From NCBI GenBank assembly GCA_025353745.1, contig JANXOE010000019.1:1-36032 (forward strand): a stretch of 36,032 nucleotides of DNA, written 5' to 3'. Source of the stretch: Hymenobacter sp. Lineage in GTDB: Bacteria > Bacteroidota > Bacteroidia > Cytophagales > Hymenobacteraceae. A program made the translations under genes and the position numbers. The notes under the pieces were generated by a model. That model was not told the DNA's origin and did not search any database. It saw only the letters and a list, made by a program, of their open reading frames with translations. This document shows positions 1 to 7,200 of the stretch, in pieces (the stretch's first letter is position 1; each line of letters opens with the position of its first letter).

Positions 1-9
1 TTTTAGAGG

Positions 10-30
10 GCCGGGCGTCCTGCGCCCGGC
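10..30. repeat. short GC-rich hairpin
   Basis: GCCGGGCG and CGCCCGGC form a perfect 8-bp stem around a 5-nt loop. No T-run follows on either strand, so it is recorded only as secondary structure in the palindrome-rich first 200 bases, which contain no supportable gene. Confidence 0.5.
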
Positions 31-64
31 GAACCCCACCGGGCAGCGGTGGTTCAAACAAAAG

Positions 65-116
65 GGCGCAGGGGCGGGGCCCGAACTTGGTGAAGTCCGC
101 GCCCCGCCCCTGCGCC
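65..116 (-). terminator. long hairpin, possible terminator of the DUF952 gene
   Basis: The two arms (65-80 and 101-116) are a perfect 16-bp inverted repeat around a 20-nt loop. On the minus strand the stem is followed by CTTTTGTTTG. It lies about 85 bases beyond the stop of the minus-strand DUF952 gene. The stem is unusually GC-rich and the T-run is interrupted, so terminator function is an inference. Confidence 0.45.
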
Positions 117-162
117 ATCCGGCAGTGGCACTCAAAACCCAACTTAGGCAATATCTTCAACC

Positions 163-182
163 GGGCCCCGAAACCGGGGCCC
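163..182. repeat. 8-bp stem hairpin
   Basis: GGGCCCCG-aaac-CGGGGCCC is a perfect 8-bp stem with a 4-nt loop, just downstream of the DUF952 stop on the minus strand. There is no U-tract. It could act as a 3'-end stabilising hairpin ahead of the larger one at 65-116. Confidence 0.4.
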
Positions 183-199
183 TCCTGCGGCTGAAAAAC

Positions 200-550
200 C
201 TAGTCGCCGAGGTCGGCGGGTAGGTGAAATTCGCCCGCCGCGTCTGCGCGGAAGGGCCACGCGCGCCGCACGGCCCCCACCGGGATGGGCGCAAACGCGT
301 GAGCAAAAAATTCGCCCCGCCTGGCGGCCCACTCGCGCTCGATGCGCACGCCGGCCGCCGCCAGCGCCGCTTCGTCGATTTCGAGCAGCACCAGCGCGGG
401 GCGCCCGGCGTAGTGGCGGCGGGCCGTTTCGAGCACCTGGTGCCGCTCGGAGGTATGGATGAACCCTTCGGCCGCCAGGTCGGCGCTGGCAAAAAAGCCG
501 GTTTGCTGCGCCCGTTCCCAGTCGGCGAGGTCGGCGAGGCGGTATATCAC
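200..550 (-). CDS. DUF952 family protein
   Basis: A 116-residue protein that matches the compact DUF952 family in length and pattern. It opens MIYRLADLADWERAQQTG, followed by AAEGFIHTSERHQV, resembling the family's 'aeGFIHcS' signature, and has the LVLLEID strand near the middle. No biochemical role is established for the family. Family homology places the start at a GTG codon, because upstream in-frame sequence does not look like DUF952. There is no signal peptide, so it is probably cytosolic. It lies 70 bases downstream of another minus-strand gene with a small hairpin between them, so co-transcription is possible but not certain. Confidence 0.8.
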   Translation of the reverse strand: MIYRLADLADWERAQQTGFFASADLAAEGFIHTSERHQVLETARRHYAGRPALVLLEIDEAALAAAGVRIEREWAARRGEFFAHAFAPIPVGAVRRAWPFRADAAGEFHLPADLGD

Positions 551-566
551 GGGTGCTTGAGCAGCA

Positions 567-588
567 AATTCTGCGGCGGCGCAGAATT
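567..588. terminator. small hairpin between two minus-strand genes
   Basis: AATTCTGCG and CGCAGAATT form a perfect 9-bp stem with a 4-nt loop in the 70-bp gap between the unknown gene ending at 621 and the DUF952 start. It lacks a proper U-tract, so it may be a weak or factor-assisted terminator, or only a processing site. Confidence 0.35.
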
Positions 589-620
589 CATCATTTATAA
601 TTCAAAAATAATGGTTCAGC

Positions 621-1007
621 TTACGCCTTCCACACTTCCTGCTGCACGGCTTTGCCCACAGTGAGCAGCAGGCGCACGGGGTTGGGCACGAGGGTGAGGC
701 GGGCTTCCTTGCCGGGGTATTTCTCCGAGTCGATCCACACGCCTTCTTTGGGGCCGGGCAGGGCGGTGGCGGTGGCGGGCAGGTAGGCGGTGGGCAGCAG
801 CACGTCGGTGTCGGACTTCAGGTCGCCGTGCACCTTGTCGAGGGCCGTTTCGAGGTAATCGCCGTATTCGTCGTTGAAATCGTCTTCCAGGTCGTGCAGG
901 GCCTCTTCTACGTCGTCGTAGCGGGCATCGTCGTAGGTGAGGTTGTGCAGCTCGGCCTTCTTTTCGATCAGGGCCACCAGGGCGCGGTTCAGGTCTTCGG
1001 TTTTCAT
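621..1007 (-). CDS. hypothetical protein, acidic 128 aa
   Basis: I do not recognise this family. The 128-residue product starts at an ATG (MKTEDLNRALVALIEKKAEL). Its N-terminal half is strongly acidic and helical-looking, with many Asp, Glu and Tyr residues (DDARYDDVEEALHDLEDDF). The C-terminal half has alternating hydrophobic strands (RLTLVPNPVRLLLTVGKAV). No signal peptide or membrane segment is visible. The regular codon use (C/G in third positions) and the clean start make it a credible gene. It is divergent from the secreted-protein gene at 1125. Function is unknown. Confidence 0.75.
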   Translation of the reverse strand: MKTEDLNRALVALIEKKAELHNLTYDDARYDDVEEALHDLEDDFNDEYGDYLETALDKVHGDLKSDTDVLLPTAYLPATATALPGPKEGVWIDSEKYPGKEARLTLVPNPVRLLLTVGKAVQQEVWKA

Positions 1008-1124
1008 AAAAGCAAGTAAAAAGCGGGCCGGCCGGCCGGGCGCGGTACGTCCGCAAAGGTGCTACGAAATCCGTAATTGCGGCGCGGTACCGGCCATTGG
1101 GGCCGTAGGTGTATTTTTAGCGCC

Positions 1125-2369
1125 ATGAAAACCACCGGTTTACTCCTCTTCGCGCTGGCCCTCGGGGGCCGGGCCCTCGGCCAAAGCGGCTGCCCCGATC
1201 CGCGGGCCACCAACTACAACCCCGCGGCCCGCGTCAACGACGGCTCGTGCCAGTACCCGGCCACGACCACCGCGCTGGAAACCAAGGCCCTGCTCGACGC
1301 TGATGTGCCCGAAACCTCGGGCTTGCAAACGACCGCCGGGGCCCTGTGGACCTTCAACGACAGCGGCAACCCGCCGGTGCTGTTCCGCATCGACTCGGCC
1401 ACCGGCCGCGCCACGCAGCGCGTGCGGGTGGTAAACTTCGCCAACGTGGACTGGGAGGACATCGCCGCCGACGCCCGCTACCTCTACGTGGGCGACTTCG
1501 GCAACAACCCCGGCGACCGCCGCGACCTGCGGGTGCTGCGCGTGCCGCTGGCGGGCTTGGCGCCGGGGGCCGACACGGTATCGGCGCAGGCCATCAATTT
1601 CCATTACCCCGACCAGACCGTGTTCGGGGGCGGCACCAACAAACACAACTTCGACTGCGAGGCCCTGTTTTACGCCCACGACTCGCTGCACCTTTTCACC
1701 AAGGACTGGGCCGACCGGCGCACCCGCTATTATACCATTCCCGCCGCGCCCGGCAATTACACGGCCCACCTCAAGGGCTCGTTCGACACCAAGGGCCTCA
1801 TCACGGCCGCCGACGTCAACGCCGCCGGCACCGCGGCGGCCCTGCTCGGCTACGACCCCGCCACCGGGGCCACCTTCGTGTGGCTGCTGTCGGACTTTCC
1901 GGGTACCCAGTTTTTTCGGGGCAACAAGCGCCGCATCGAATTGCCCAACGCCCTCACCGTCGGCCAGGCCGAAGGGCTGGCCTTCGCCGGCCGCTACCGC
2001 TTGCTGCTCTCCAACGAGCAGCTGGTGGCGGGGCCCCTCGCCGTGCCGCAGCGGCTCTACGCCCTGAACGCCGGCCGCTGGCTGGCGCCGGCCGTGGTGA
2101 CGGCCGCCGCCGCCCAGGGCCCCCTGCCCGGCCTGCGCGCGTTTCCCAACCCGGCCGCCCACACCCTGCGCATCGAGCGGGCCGACGCCGGGGGCCCCGA
2201 CGTGGCCCTGACGCTGCTCGACCTGCGCGGGCGCCCGGTGGCCGCCGCGCGCCTGCGGGCCGGGGCCCCGGGCCTGGCCCTGGACGTGTCGGGGGCCGCC
2301 GCCGGGCTCTACGTGCTGCGGGCGCAGTCGGCGGCCGGCACGTTTTCGCAGAAGATCGCGCTGCGCTAA
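1125..2369 (+). CDS. T9SS type A sorting domain secreted protein (beta-propeller-like)
   Basis: The 414-aa product starts at ATG 1125; the longer track ORF adds 16 residues that would bury the signal peptide. Residues 1-20 are a signal peptide (MKTTGLLLFALALGGRALGQ). A short Cys-containing motif follows (CPDPRATNYNPAARVNDGSC, about 22-42), a module often found at the mature N-terminus of Bacteroidota exported proteins. The body (about 50-330) has repeated beta-strand patterns (YLYVGDFGNN, LHLFTKDW, LLSNEQL) like an esterase- or propeller-type repeat domain, but I cannot name the fold. Residues about 337-414 are a T9SS type A tail (AFPNPAAHTLRIE ... LYVLRAQ ... FSQKIALR). It should cross the outer membrane through T9SS. 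Substrate is unknown. Confidence 0.85.
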   Translation: MKTTGLLLFALALGGRALGQSGCPDPRATNYNPAARVNDGSCQYPATTTALETKALLDADVPETSGLQTTAGALWTFNDSGNPPVLFRIDSATGRATQRVRVVNFANVDWEDIAADARYLYVGDFGNNPGDRRDLRVLRVPLAGLAPGADTVSAQAINFHYPDQTVFGGGTNKHNFDCEALFYAHDSLHLFTKDWADRRTRYYTIPAAPGNYTAHLKGSFDTKGLITAADVNAAGTAAALLGYDPATGATFVWLLSDFPGTQFFRGNKRRIELPNALTVGQAEGLAFAGRYRLLLSNEQLVAGPLAVPQRLYALNAGRWLAPAVVTAAAAQGPLPGLRAFPNPAAHTLRIERADAGGPDVALTLLDLRGRPVAAARLRAGAPGLALDVSGAAAGLYVLRAQSAAGTFSQKIALR

Positions 2370-2486
2370 CGGATTCTTCTGAACGGGAGCCGCGCCGGCC
2401 GGTATCTTCGGGGCCCCAAAACCCGTTAACCGACGGGCGGCTACGCTGCCTTTTCCTCCGTTTCAATTCTTCCCTTTCCCGCTCGC

Positions 2487-4223
2487 ATGGCCCTTGCCCC
2501 CGAAATCCAGCAAAAAGTAAACGCCTGGCTCACCCCGGCTTACGACGCCGACACCCAGGCCGCCATCCGCGCCCAGCTCGACGGCGGGCAGGACGAGGCC
2601 CTCACCGACGCCTTCTACCGCACCTTGGAGTTCGGCACCGGCGGGCTGCGCGGCGTGATGGGCCCCGGCTCGAACCGCATGAACCGCTACACGCTGGGCA
2701 TGGCCACCCAGGGCCTGTGCAACTACTTGCTAACCAGCTTTCCGGGCCAGGAAATAAAGGTGGCCATCGCCCACGACTCGCGCAACAACAGCCCCGAGTT
2801 TGCGCGCATCGCGGCGGGCATTTTCTCGGCCAACGGCATCACGGTGTACTTGTTCGAGAGCCTGCGGCCCACGCCGGAGCTCTCGTTTGCCATCCGGCGG
2901 CTGGGCTGCCAGAGCGGCTGCGTCATCACGGCCTCCCACAACCCCAAGGAGTACAACGGCTACAAAGTGTACTGGAACGACGGGGCCCAGGTGGTGGCCC
3001 CGCACGACGAAAACATCATCGTCGAAGTCAATAAAATCACCGACCCGAGCGCCGTGAGATTCGCCGCCGACGAGTCGCGCATCCACCTCATCGGCCACGA
3101 CATCGACGAGCAGTACTTGGCCGAGATGCAAAAGCTGAGCATCGACCCGGCGGCCATCCGGCGGCAGCACGACCTGAAGATTGTGTACACGCCGCTGCAC
3201 GGCTCGGGCATCACGCTGGTGCCGGGGGCCCTGCAACGCTTCGGCTTCGACAACGTGCACCTGGTGGAAGCCCAAGCCACGCCCGACGGCAACTTCCCCA
3301 CCGTGCAGTCGCCCAACCCCGAGGAAAAATCGGCCATGCAGCTGGCCCTGGACCTGGCCAAAGACCTCGACGCCGACATCGTGCTCGCCACCGACCCCGA
3401 CGCCGACCGCGTGGGCCTGGGCGTGAAAAACGGGAAAGGCGAGTGGGTGCTGCTCAACGGCAACCAAACCGCGGCCCTGCTCACCAACTACATCCTCTCG
3501 GCCCGCGCCCGCGCCGGCAAGCTGGCCCCCAACGACTTCATGGTGTACACCATCGTGACGAGCGACGTGTTGGGCGACATCGCCCGGCACTACCAGGTAA
3601 AAAGCTACAACACGCTCACCGGCTTCAAGTACATCGCCGGCCTCATCCGCGACCTGGCGGGCCAGGAAAACTACCTCTGCGGCGGCGAGGAAAGCTACGG
3701 CTACCTCATCGGCGACTTCGTGCGCGACAAGGACGCGGTGTCGGCCTGCGCCCTGGCCGCCGAGATGGCCGCCGTGGCCAAAGACCAGGGCCGCACGCTC
3801 TACGAAGAGCTGGCCCAGATGTACGCCACCTTCGGCCTCTACCACGAAAACCTGATTTCGCTGACCAAAAAAGGCCAGCGCGGGGCCGAAGAAATCCAGG
3901 AGATGATGGCCGGCCTGCGCGCCAACCCGCCCGCCACCATCGCCGGCCAGCCGGTGGTGGAAATGCGCGACTACCAAACCGGCAAAATCCACGACCTGCG
4001 CACCGGCGCCGCGGCCGACACCGGCCTTGAAAGCTCCAATGTGCTCCAGTTTATTCTCGAAGACGGCAGCAAAATCTCGGCCCGCCCCAGCGGCACCGAG
4101 CCCAAAATCAAGTTCTATTTCAGCGTGCGCCAGCCCCTGAAATCGGCGGTGGATTTTGACCTTGCCCAGGGCATGGCGAAGCAAAAAATCCAGACGATTA
4201 TCGACGACATGAAGCTGCAATAG
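2487..4223 (+). CDS. phospho-sugar mutase (alpha-D-phosphohexomutase)
   Basis: A 578-aa enzyme that interconverts hexose 1- and 6-phosphates (glucose, possibly mannose) in the cytosol, linking glycolysis to polysaccharide and envelope sugar synthesis. All four family signatures are present: the phosphoserine loop TASHNP (148-153), the metal loop DPDADR (303-308), the sugar-specificity loop GGEESYG (399-405) and the phosphate-binding loop RPSGTEPK (from 533). Length and the N-terminal LEFGTGGLRGVMGPGSNRMN block match the roughly 580-aa PgcA / PGM2-like branch rather than short PMM/PGM enzymes. The start is a clear ATG with no better upstream option. Whether glucose or mannose is preferred cannot be read from the sequence. 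Confidence 0.95.
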   Translation: MALAPEIQQKVNAWLTPAYDADTQAAIRAQLDGGQDEALTDAFYRTLEFGTGGLRGVMGPGSNRMNRYTLGMATQGLCNYLLTSFPGQEIKVAIAHDSRNNSPEFARIAAGIFSANGITVYLFESLRPTPELSFAIRRLGCQSGCVITASHNPKEYNGYKVYWNDGAQVVAPHDENIIVEVNKITDPSAVRFAADESRIHLIGHDIDEQYLAEMQKLSIDPAAIRRQHDLKIVYTPLHGSGITLVPGALQRFGFDNVHLVEAQATPDGNFPTVQSPNPEEKSAMQLALDLAKDLDADIVLATDPDADRVGLGVKNGKGEWVLLNGNQTAALLTNYILSARARAGKLAPNDFMVYTIVTSDVLGDIARHYQVKSYNTLTGFKYIAGLIRDLAGQENYLCGGEESYGYLIGDFVRDKDAVSACALAAEMAAVAKDQGRTLYEELAQMYATFGLYHENLISLTKKGQRGAEEIQEMMAGLRANPPATIAGQPVVEMRDYQTGKIHDLRTGAAADTGLESSNVLQFILEDGSKISARPSGTEPKIKFYFSVRQPLKSAVDFDLAQGMAKQKIQTIIDDMKLQ

Positions 4224-4240
4224 CGCGCATTTCCCGGAGC

Positions 4241-4285
4241 GCAAGGTCTCGCGAGGTTAAAAGAGGTTCCGCGAGGTTGCTGTTC
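4241..4285 (+). repeat. left arm of inverted repeat enclosing GxxExxY gene
   Basis: Forty-five bases that are the inverse of 4728-4772 at 39 of 45 positions without gaps, including a perfect 20-base core (TCGCGAGGTTAAAAGAGGTT, 4249-4268). The arm itself contains repeated GCGAGGTT-like units. It begins 18 bases after the phosphohexomutase stop. One of the six differences would still allow G-U pairing in RNA. Confidence 0.9.
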
Positions 4286-4325
4286 AAATACTTATTTACT
4301 TATTTGATTGGCGCTGTTGTAAATT

Positions 4326-4703
4326 ATGCACGAAAACGAAATTGCGGGGCACGTAATGCGGGCGGCGTTTCGGGCGCACACCGTGTTGGGGCCGGGGCTG
4401 TACGAGTCGGTTTACGAGGCGGCCCTGGCCCACGAGCTGCGCAAGCTCGGGTTGGCGGTGGAAACGCAGGTTGCGCTACCCGTTGTTTACGAAGGCATTA
4501 AGCTGGAAGTGGCCTTTCGATTGGATATGCTGGTAGAGCAAAAAGTAATTATCGAGCTTAAATCAGTGACTGAATTAACTCCAATCCACAGCAAACAATT
4601 GCTTAACTACCTGCACCTTTCGCAGTTGAAACTGGGCTTACTCGTCAATTTCAACGTTCCATCGTTGCGCGACCATATCGTTCGCTTGGTCAATGGCTTG
4701 TAG
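4326..4703 (+). CDS. GxxExxY protein (PD-(D/E)XK nuclease-like)
   Basis: A 125-aa protein of the GxxExxY family (PDDEXK_3-type), function not established. The name-giving motif is at G24-L-Y-E27-S-V-Y30, and the PD-(D/E)XK-like core is visible as D67 (FRLDMLV) followed by E77-L-K79 (IIELKSV) and a conserved Gln at 91 (HSKQLLNYL). The putative catalytic residues are therefore intact. No signal peptide is seen. The second half is clearly AT-richer than the neighbouring genes, consistent with recent acquisition. The gene is enclosed by a 45-bp inverted repeat and sits between two convergent chromosomal genes. Members of this family often occur as multiple paralogues in one genome. A mobility or nuclease role is inference. 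Confidence 0.9.
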   Translation: MHENEIAGHVMRAAFRAHTVLGPGLYESVYEAALAHELRKLGLAVETQVALPVVYEGIKLEVAFRLDMLVEQKVIIELKSVTELTPIHSKQLLNYLHLSQLKLGLLVNFNVPSLRDHIVRLVNGL

Positions 4704-4727
4704 AAGTAAAACGCCAACTACAGAACA

Positions 4728-4772
4728 GAACATCAACCTTGCAAAACCTCTTTTAACCTCGCGAAACCTCGC
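4728..4772 (-). repeat. right arm of inverted repeat enclosing GxxExxY gene
   Basis: Inverse partner of 4241-4285 (39/45 matches; the 20-base perfect core is at 4745-4764). The arm ends one base before the stop codon (TAA on the minus strand, 4774-4776) of the ABC1-kinase gene, so the unit fits tightly into the convergent gap. No flanking direct repeat was found. Confidence 0.9.
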
Positions 4773-4773
4773 G

Positions 4774-6456
4774 TTATTTTTCGCGGCGGCCCGTGCCCAG
4801 TAGCATCAAAATCAGCAAGAAAAACGCCGTAATGCCCAGGCTCCACCACGTAATTTCGGGCACGCCGTGAAAATACCGCACGGTGGGCGCGTAGTGGCCC
4901 ACCAGCGTGAAGCCCGAAAACACCAGCCCGGCCACGCACAGCAGCCCGAGAATGGTGCGGCTCACGAGCTCGTCGGCCTTGCGCAACAGCGTGTTGTAGC
5001 CGCTGAGCTCCACTTTCACGCGCAGCTCGCCTTTGCTGACTTTGCGCACGATTTGGCGCACGTCGGCGGGCAAGGTTTGCAGCAGCGCCAGCAGCTGCGT
5101 GCCGGTGTATTCGGCTTCGCTGAGGATGTTTTCGCGCGAGTACTGCTCGCGGACGATGCGCGCGCCGTAGGGCCGCACAAACTCAAACGTGTTGAAGCTG
5201 GGGTGCAGCACTTTGCCGATGCCTTCCAGGATCACCAGGGCCCGCAGGATGAGGAAGATGGCCCCCGGCACCTGCAATTTGTAGTCGTAGATGACGGTCT
5301 GGAGGCGGTCGGCGAGGTCGCTCATGCTCATCTCCTTCACGTCGAGCAGGGCGAAGTCTTCGATCAGCTGGCTGAGGTCGCCCTCGAAAGCGCGCATGTC
5401 GGGGATTTCCGACGTCAGGGCCAGGCGGCGGAAGCTGGCGGCCATGCCGCGCGCGTCCTGCCGGGCCATGCCGATGAAAACGCCCGCAAACGCGTATTTC
5501 TGCTGCTTGGTGAGCTTGCCCACCATGCCGAAGTCGATGAGCACGATGCGGCCGTCGGGCTGCACCAGCACGTTGCCGGGGTGCGGGTCGGCGTGGAACA
5601 CCCCGAACTCGAAAATCTGGGTCAGGTAAATGTCCATGCCCGTTTCGGCCACCGCGGCCGGGCTCAGGCCCCAGGCTTCGAGCTGGGCCTTGTCGGTGAT
5701 TTTGCAGCCGGCCACGAACTCGATCACCAGCACCTTGGCCGTGCTCAGCTCGCGGTAGGGCTTGGGGATGTAGAAGTCGGTGTGGTCGGCGTAGAGCTTG
5801 CGAAACTGCTCCATTGAGCGGGCTTCGGCGGTGTAGTCCAACTCCTTGCTCATGCTGCGCTCGAAAGCATCCACGACGTCCTGCGGGTTGGCCAGGCCCT
5901 GGCTGCGCAAAAAGCCGGCCGTGAGGCGCACCAGCTCGTGCAGCAGGGCCAGGTCGCCGCGCACCTTGTCCTGCACGCCGGGGCGCTGGATTTTCACCAC
6001 CACGTCCTCGCCCGTTTGCAGGCGCGCGCGGTGCACCTGCCCGATGCTGGCCGAGCCAATCGGCACGTCGTCGAATTCGCTGAACACCTCCGCCAGGGGC
6101 CGGCCCAGCTCCTGCGCCACGAGCTGGCGGGCCACGGCCACGTCGAAGGGCGGCACGTTGCTCTGCAGCTTCTCAAACTCGTCGATCAGGGCCTGGGGCA
6201 GCAGGTCGGCGCGGTTGCTCAGGGCCTGGGCCAGCTTGATGAAGGTGGGCCCCAGCTCCTCGATCAGCATCCGCACCCGCTCCCAGCGCGTGGTGTCGAA
6301 CACGGTACGATCGGCGCGCTGCCAGCTCAGGCGGCGGCTGGCGCCCACCAGCCGCCGCAGGGGGGTGGTCGTCACCGCGTCTTCGAAGCCGTATTTGAGC
6401 AGCACCTCCCCCACTTGCCGGAGGCGCGCCAGGTTGGAAATCGTGTTTTTGAACAT
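4774..6456 (-). CDS. ABC1/UbiB-family protein kinase-like (AarF-like)
   Basis: A 560-aa member of the ABC1/UbiB/AarF atypical kinase family. Visible motifs are the Ala/Ser-rich loop PIGSASIGQVHRA (132-144), the VAIK-like lysine VVVKIQRPG (K155), the catalytic loop HADPHPGNVL and the metal motif IDFGM. Two hydrophobic segments at the C-terminus (LLCVAGLVFSGFTLVG and a second before the end) suggest membrane anchoring, as in UbiB. The family-defining KxGQ motif reads K74-L-A-Q77, with Ala in place of Gly. In E. coli UbiB supports ubiquinone synthesis; this lineage uses menaquinone (menC is in the window), so a role in quinone or lipid handling is inferred only. The start is ATG, 92 bases from the palindromic terminator. 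Confidence 0.9.
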   Translation of the reverse strand: MFKNTISNLARLRQVGEVLLKYGFEDAVTTTPLRRLVGASRRLSWQRADRTVFDTTRWERVRMLIEELGPTFIKLAQALSNRADLLPQALIDEFEKLQSNVPPFDVAVARQLVAQELGRPLAEVFSEFDDVPIGSASIGQVHRARLQTGEDVVVKIQRPGVQDKVRGDLALLHELVRLTAGFLRSQGLANPQDVVDAFERSMSKELDYTAEARSMEQFRKLYADHTDFYIPKPYRELSTAKVLVIEFVAGCKITDKAQLEAWGLSPAAVAETGMDIYLTQIFEFGVFHADPHPGNVLVQPDGRIVLIDFGMVGKLTKQQKYAFAGVFIGMARQDARGMAASFRRLALTSEIPDMRAFEGDLSQLIEDFALLDVKEMSMSDLADRLQTVIYDYKLQVPGAIFLILRALVILEGIGKVLHPSFNTFEFVRPYGARIVREQYSRENILSEAEYTGTQLLALLQTLPADVRQIVRKVSKGELRVKVELSGYNTLLRKADELVSRTILGLLCVAGLVFSGFTLVGHYAPTVRYFHGVPEITWWSLGITAFFLLILMLLGTGRREK

Positions 6457-6547
6457 GAGCCGCAGAGTAAGCGAATTTAACGGATGGGCGCGGCTTTTCA
6501 GGAATAAAGCGGCAAGCTACGGCGGGGGCCCTGATGGCCATTCAAAA

Positions 6548-6587
6548 ACAAAAAATCCGTTTGCCGGCCGGCAAACGGATTTTTTGT
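6548..6587. terminator. perfect 40-bp palindrome, bidirectional intrinsic terminator
   Basis: A perfect 40-base palindrome (half-site ACAAAAAATCCGTTTGCCGG) with a GC-rich centre and A6/T6 ends, so each strand shows a stem followed by a T-run. It starts 19 bases beyond the stop of the phasin-like gene on the minus strand and lies upstream of the ABC1-kinase gene, so it should insulate the two. Confidence 0.85.
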
Positions 6588-6605
6588 TCTGCAAAAAGCT
6601 GACCC

Positions 6606-7064
6606 TTAGGCCCCTTGGTGGCCGCCGTCGGCGGGGGCCGAAGCCGATTTCTTAGCGGCCTTGGGCTTGGCGGGCGCTTTGGCCGCGCCGGCTTTGGCGG
6701 CAGCCGACCTTTGGGCCGAGCCGGCAGCGGCGCTCACCTCGTCGGCGGCCTTTTTGGTGGCCCCGGCCACTTTGCTGGTGGCGGTTTTGGCAGCGGGGGA
6801 TTTCTTCTTGGCGGGGGCCTTTTTGGGCTTGTCGCCCAGGCCGACGGTGTCTTTCACGCGGTCGGTGAGGCCTTTGAACTGCTTTTCCAGCTCGGTGCGC
6901 TTGGTTTCGCTGCTTTTCAGCAAGTCGTCCACGATTTTTTTGCCTTCCTGCTCCGTGATTTTGCTGTCTTTCACCAAGGCTTCGATGGTGCTTTGCACTT
7001 TCTTGTTGCCCTGCGCCAGGTAGCCCACCCCGGCGTTGACGAACTTCTTAAACAAGTCTTCCAT
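6606..7064 (-). CDS. phasin-like protein with Lys/Ala/Pro-rich tail
   Basis: The 152-aa product has two parts. Residues 1-78 look like a helical, coiled-coil phasin/PHA granule-associated domain (LFKKFVNAGVGYLAQGNKKV, then alternating charged heptads up to VKDTVGLGD). Residues about 79-152 are a low-complexity Lys-Ala-Pro-Ser tail (KKAPAKKKSPAAKTATSK) resembling histone H1-like or PhaF-type DNA-binding tails. Known phasins of the PhaF type bridge polyester granules and the nucleoid. Whether this organism makes polyhydroxyalkanoate is not shown here, and a general nucleoid or stress role is equally possible. The start is ATG; a strong terminator follows the stop. Confidence 0.65.
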   Translation of the reverse strand: MEDLFKKFVNAGVGYLAQGNKKVQSTIEALVKDSKITEQEGKKIVDDLLKSSETKRTELEKQFKGLTDRVKDTVGLGDKPKKAPAKKKSPAAKTATSKVAGATKKAADEVSAAAGSAQRSAAAKAGAAKAPAKPKAAKKSASAPADGGHQGA

Positions 7065-7164
7065 GATGAAAAAGGGAAATTGAGGTGAGTGAGAAAAGAG
7101 GAGCCGCCTGACAAAACAGGAGTCGAACCGACGAAACTAGTATGCAAGCCGACCATTTTCGTGG

Positions 7165-7172
7165 CAAACCTA
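7165..7172 (-). promoter_or_regulatory. candidate -7 box upstream of phasin-like gene
   Basis: CAAACCTA on the plus strand reads TAGGTTTG on the minus strand, a full match to the Bacteroidota -7 consensus TAnnTTTG, about 100 bases upstream of the phasin-like start. No TTG -33 box is found at normal spacing, so this is tentative. Confidence 0.3.
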
Positions 7173-7200
7173 CGAATGTTTCGCTGTATAGTTGAGCAGT

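Noticed and set aside
1346-3034. 562-aa plus-strand ORF over the T9SS and mutase genes
   Set aside because: High GC lowers stop frequency in wrong frames; composition is Arg/Pro/Gly-rich and real motifs are in the overlapping frames.
4277-4501. 74-aa plus ORF over the GxxExxY start
   Set aside because: Out of frame with the motif-bearing ORF, Gly/Arg-rich and begins within the inverted-repeat arm.
5938-6480. Plus-strand ORFs over the ABC1-kinase gene
   Set aside because: Shadow frames, as shown by His/Gln/Ala-rich composition and absence of a start context.
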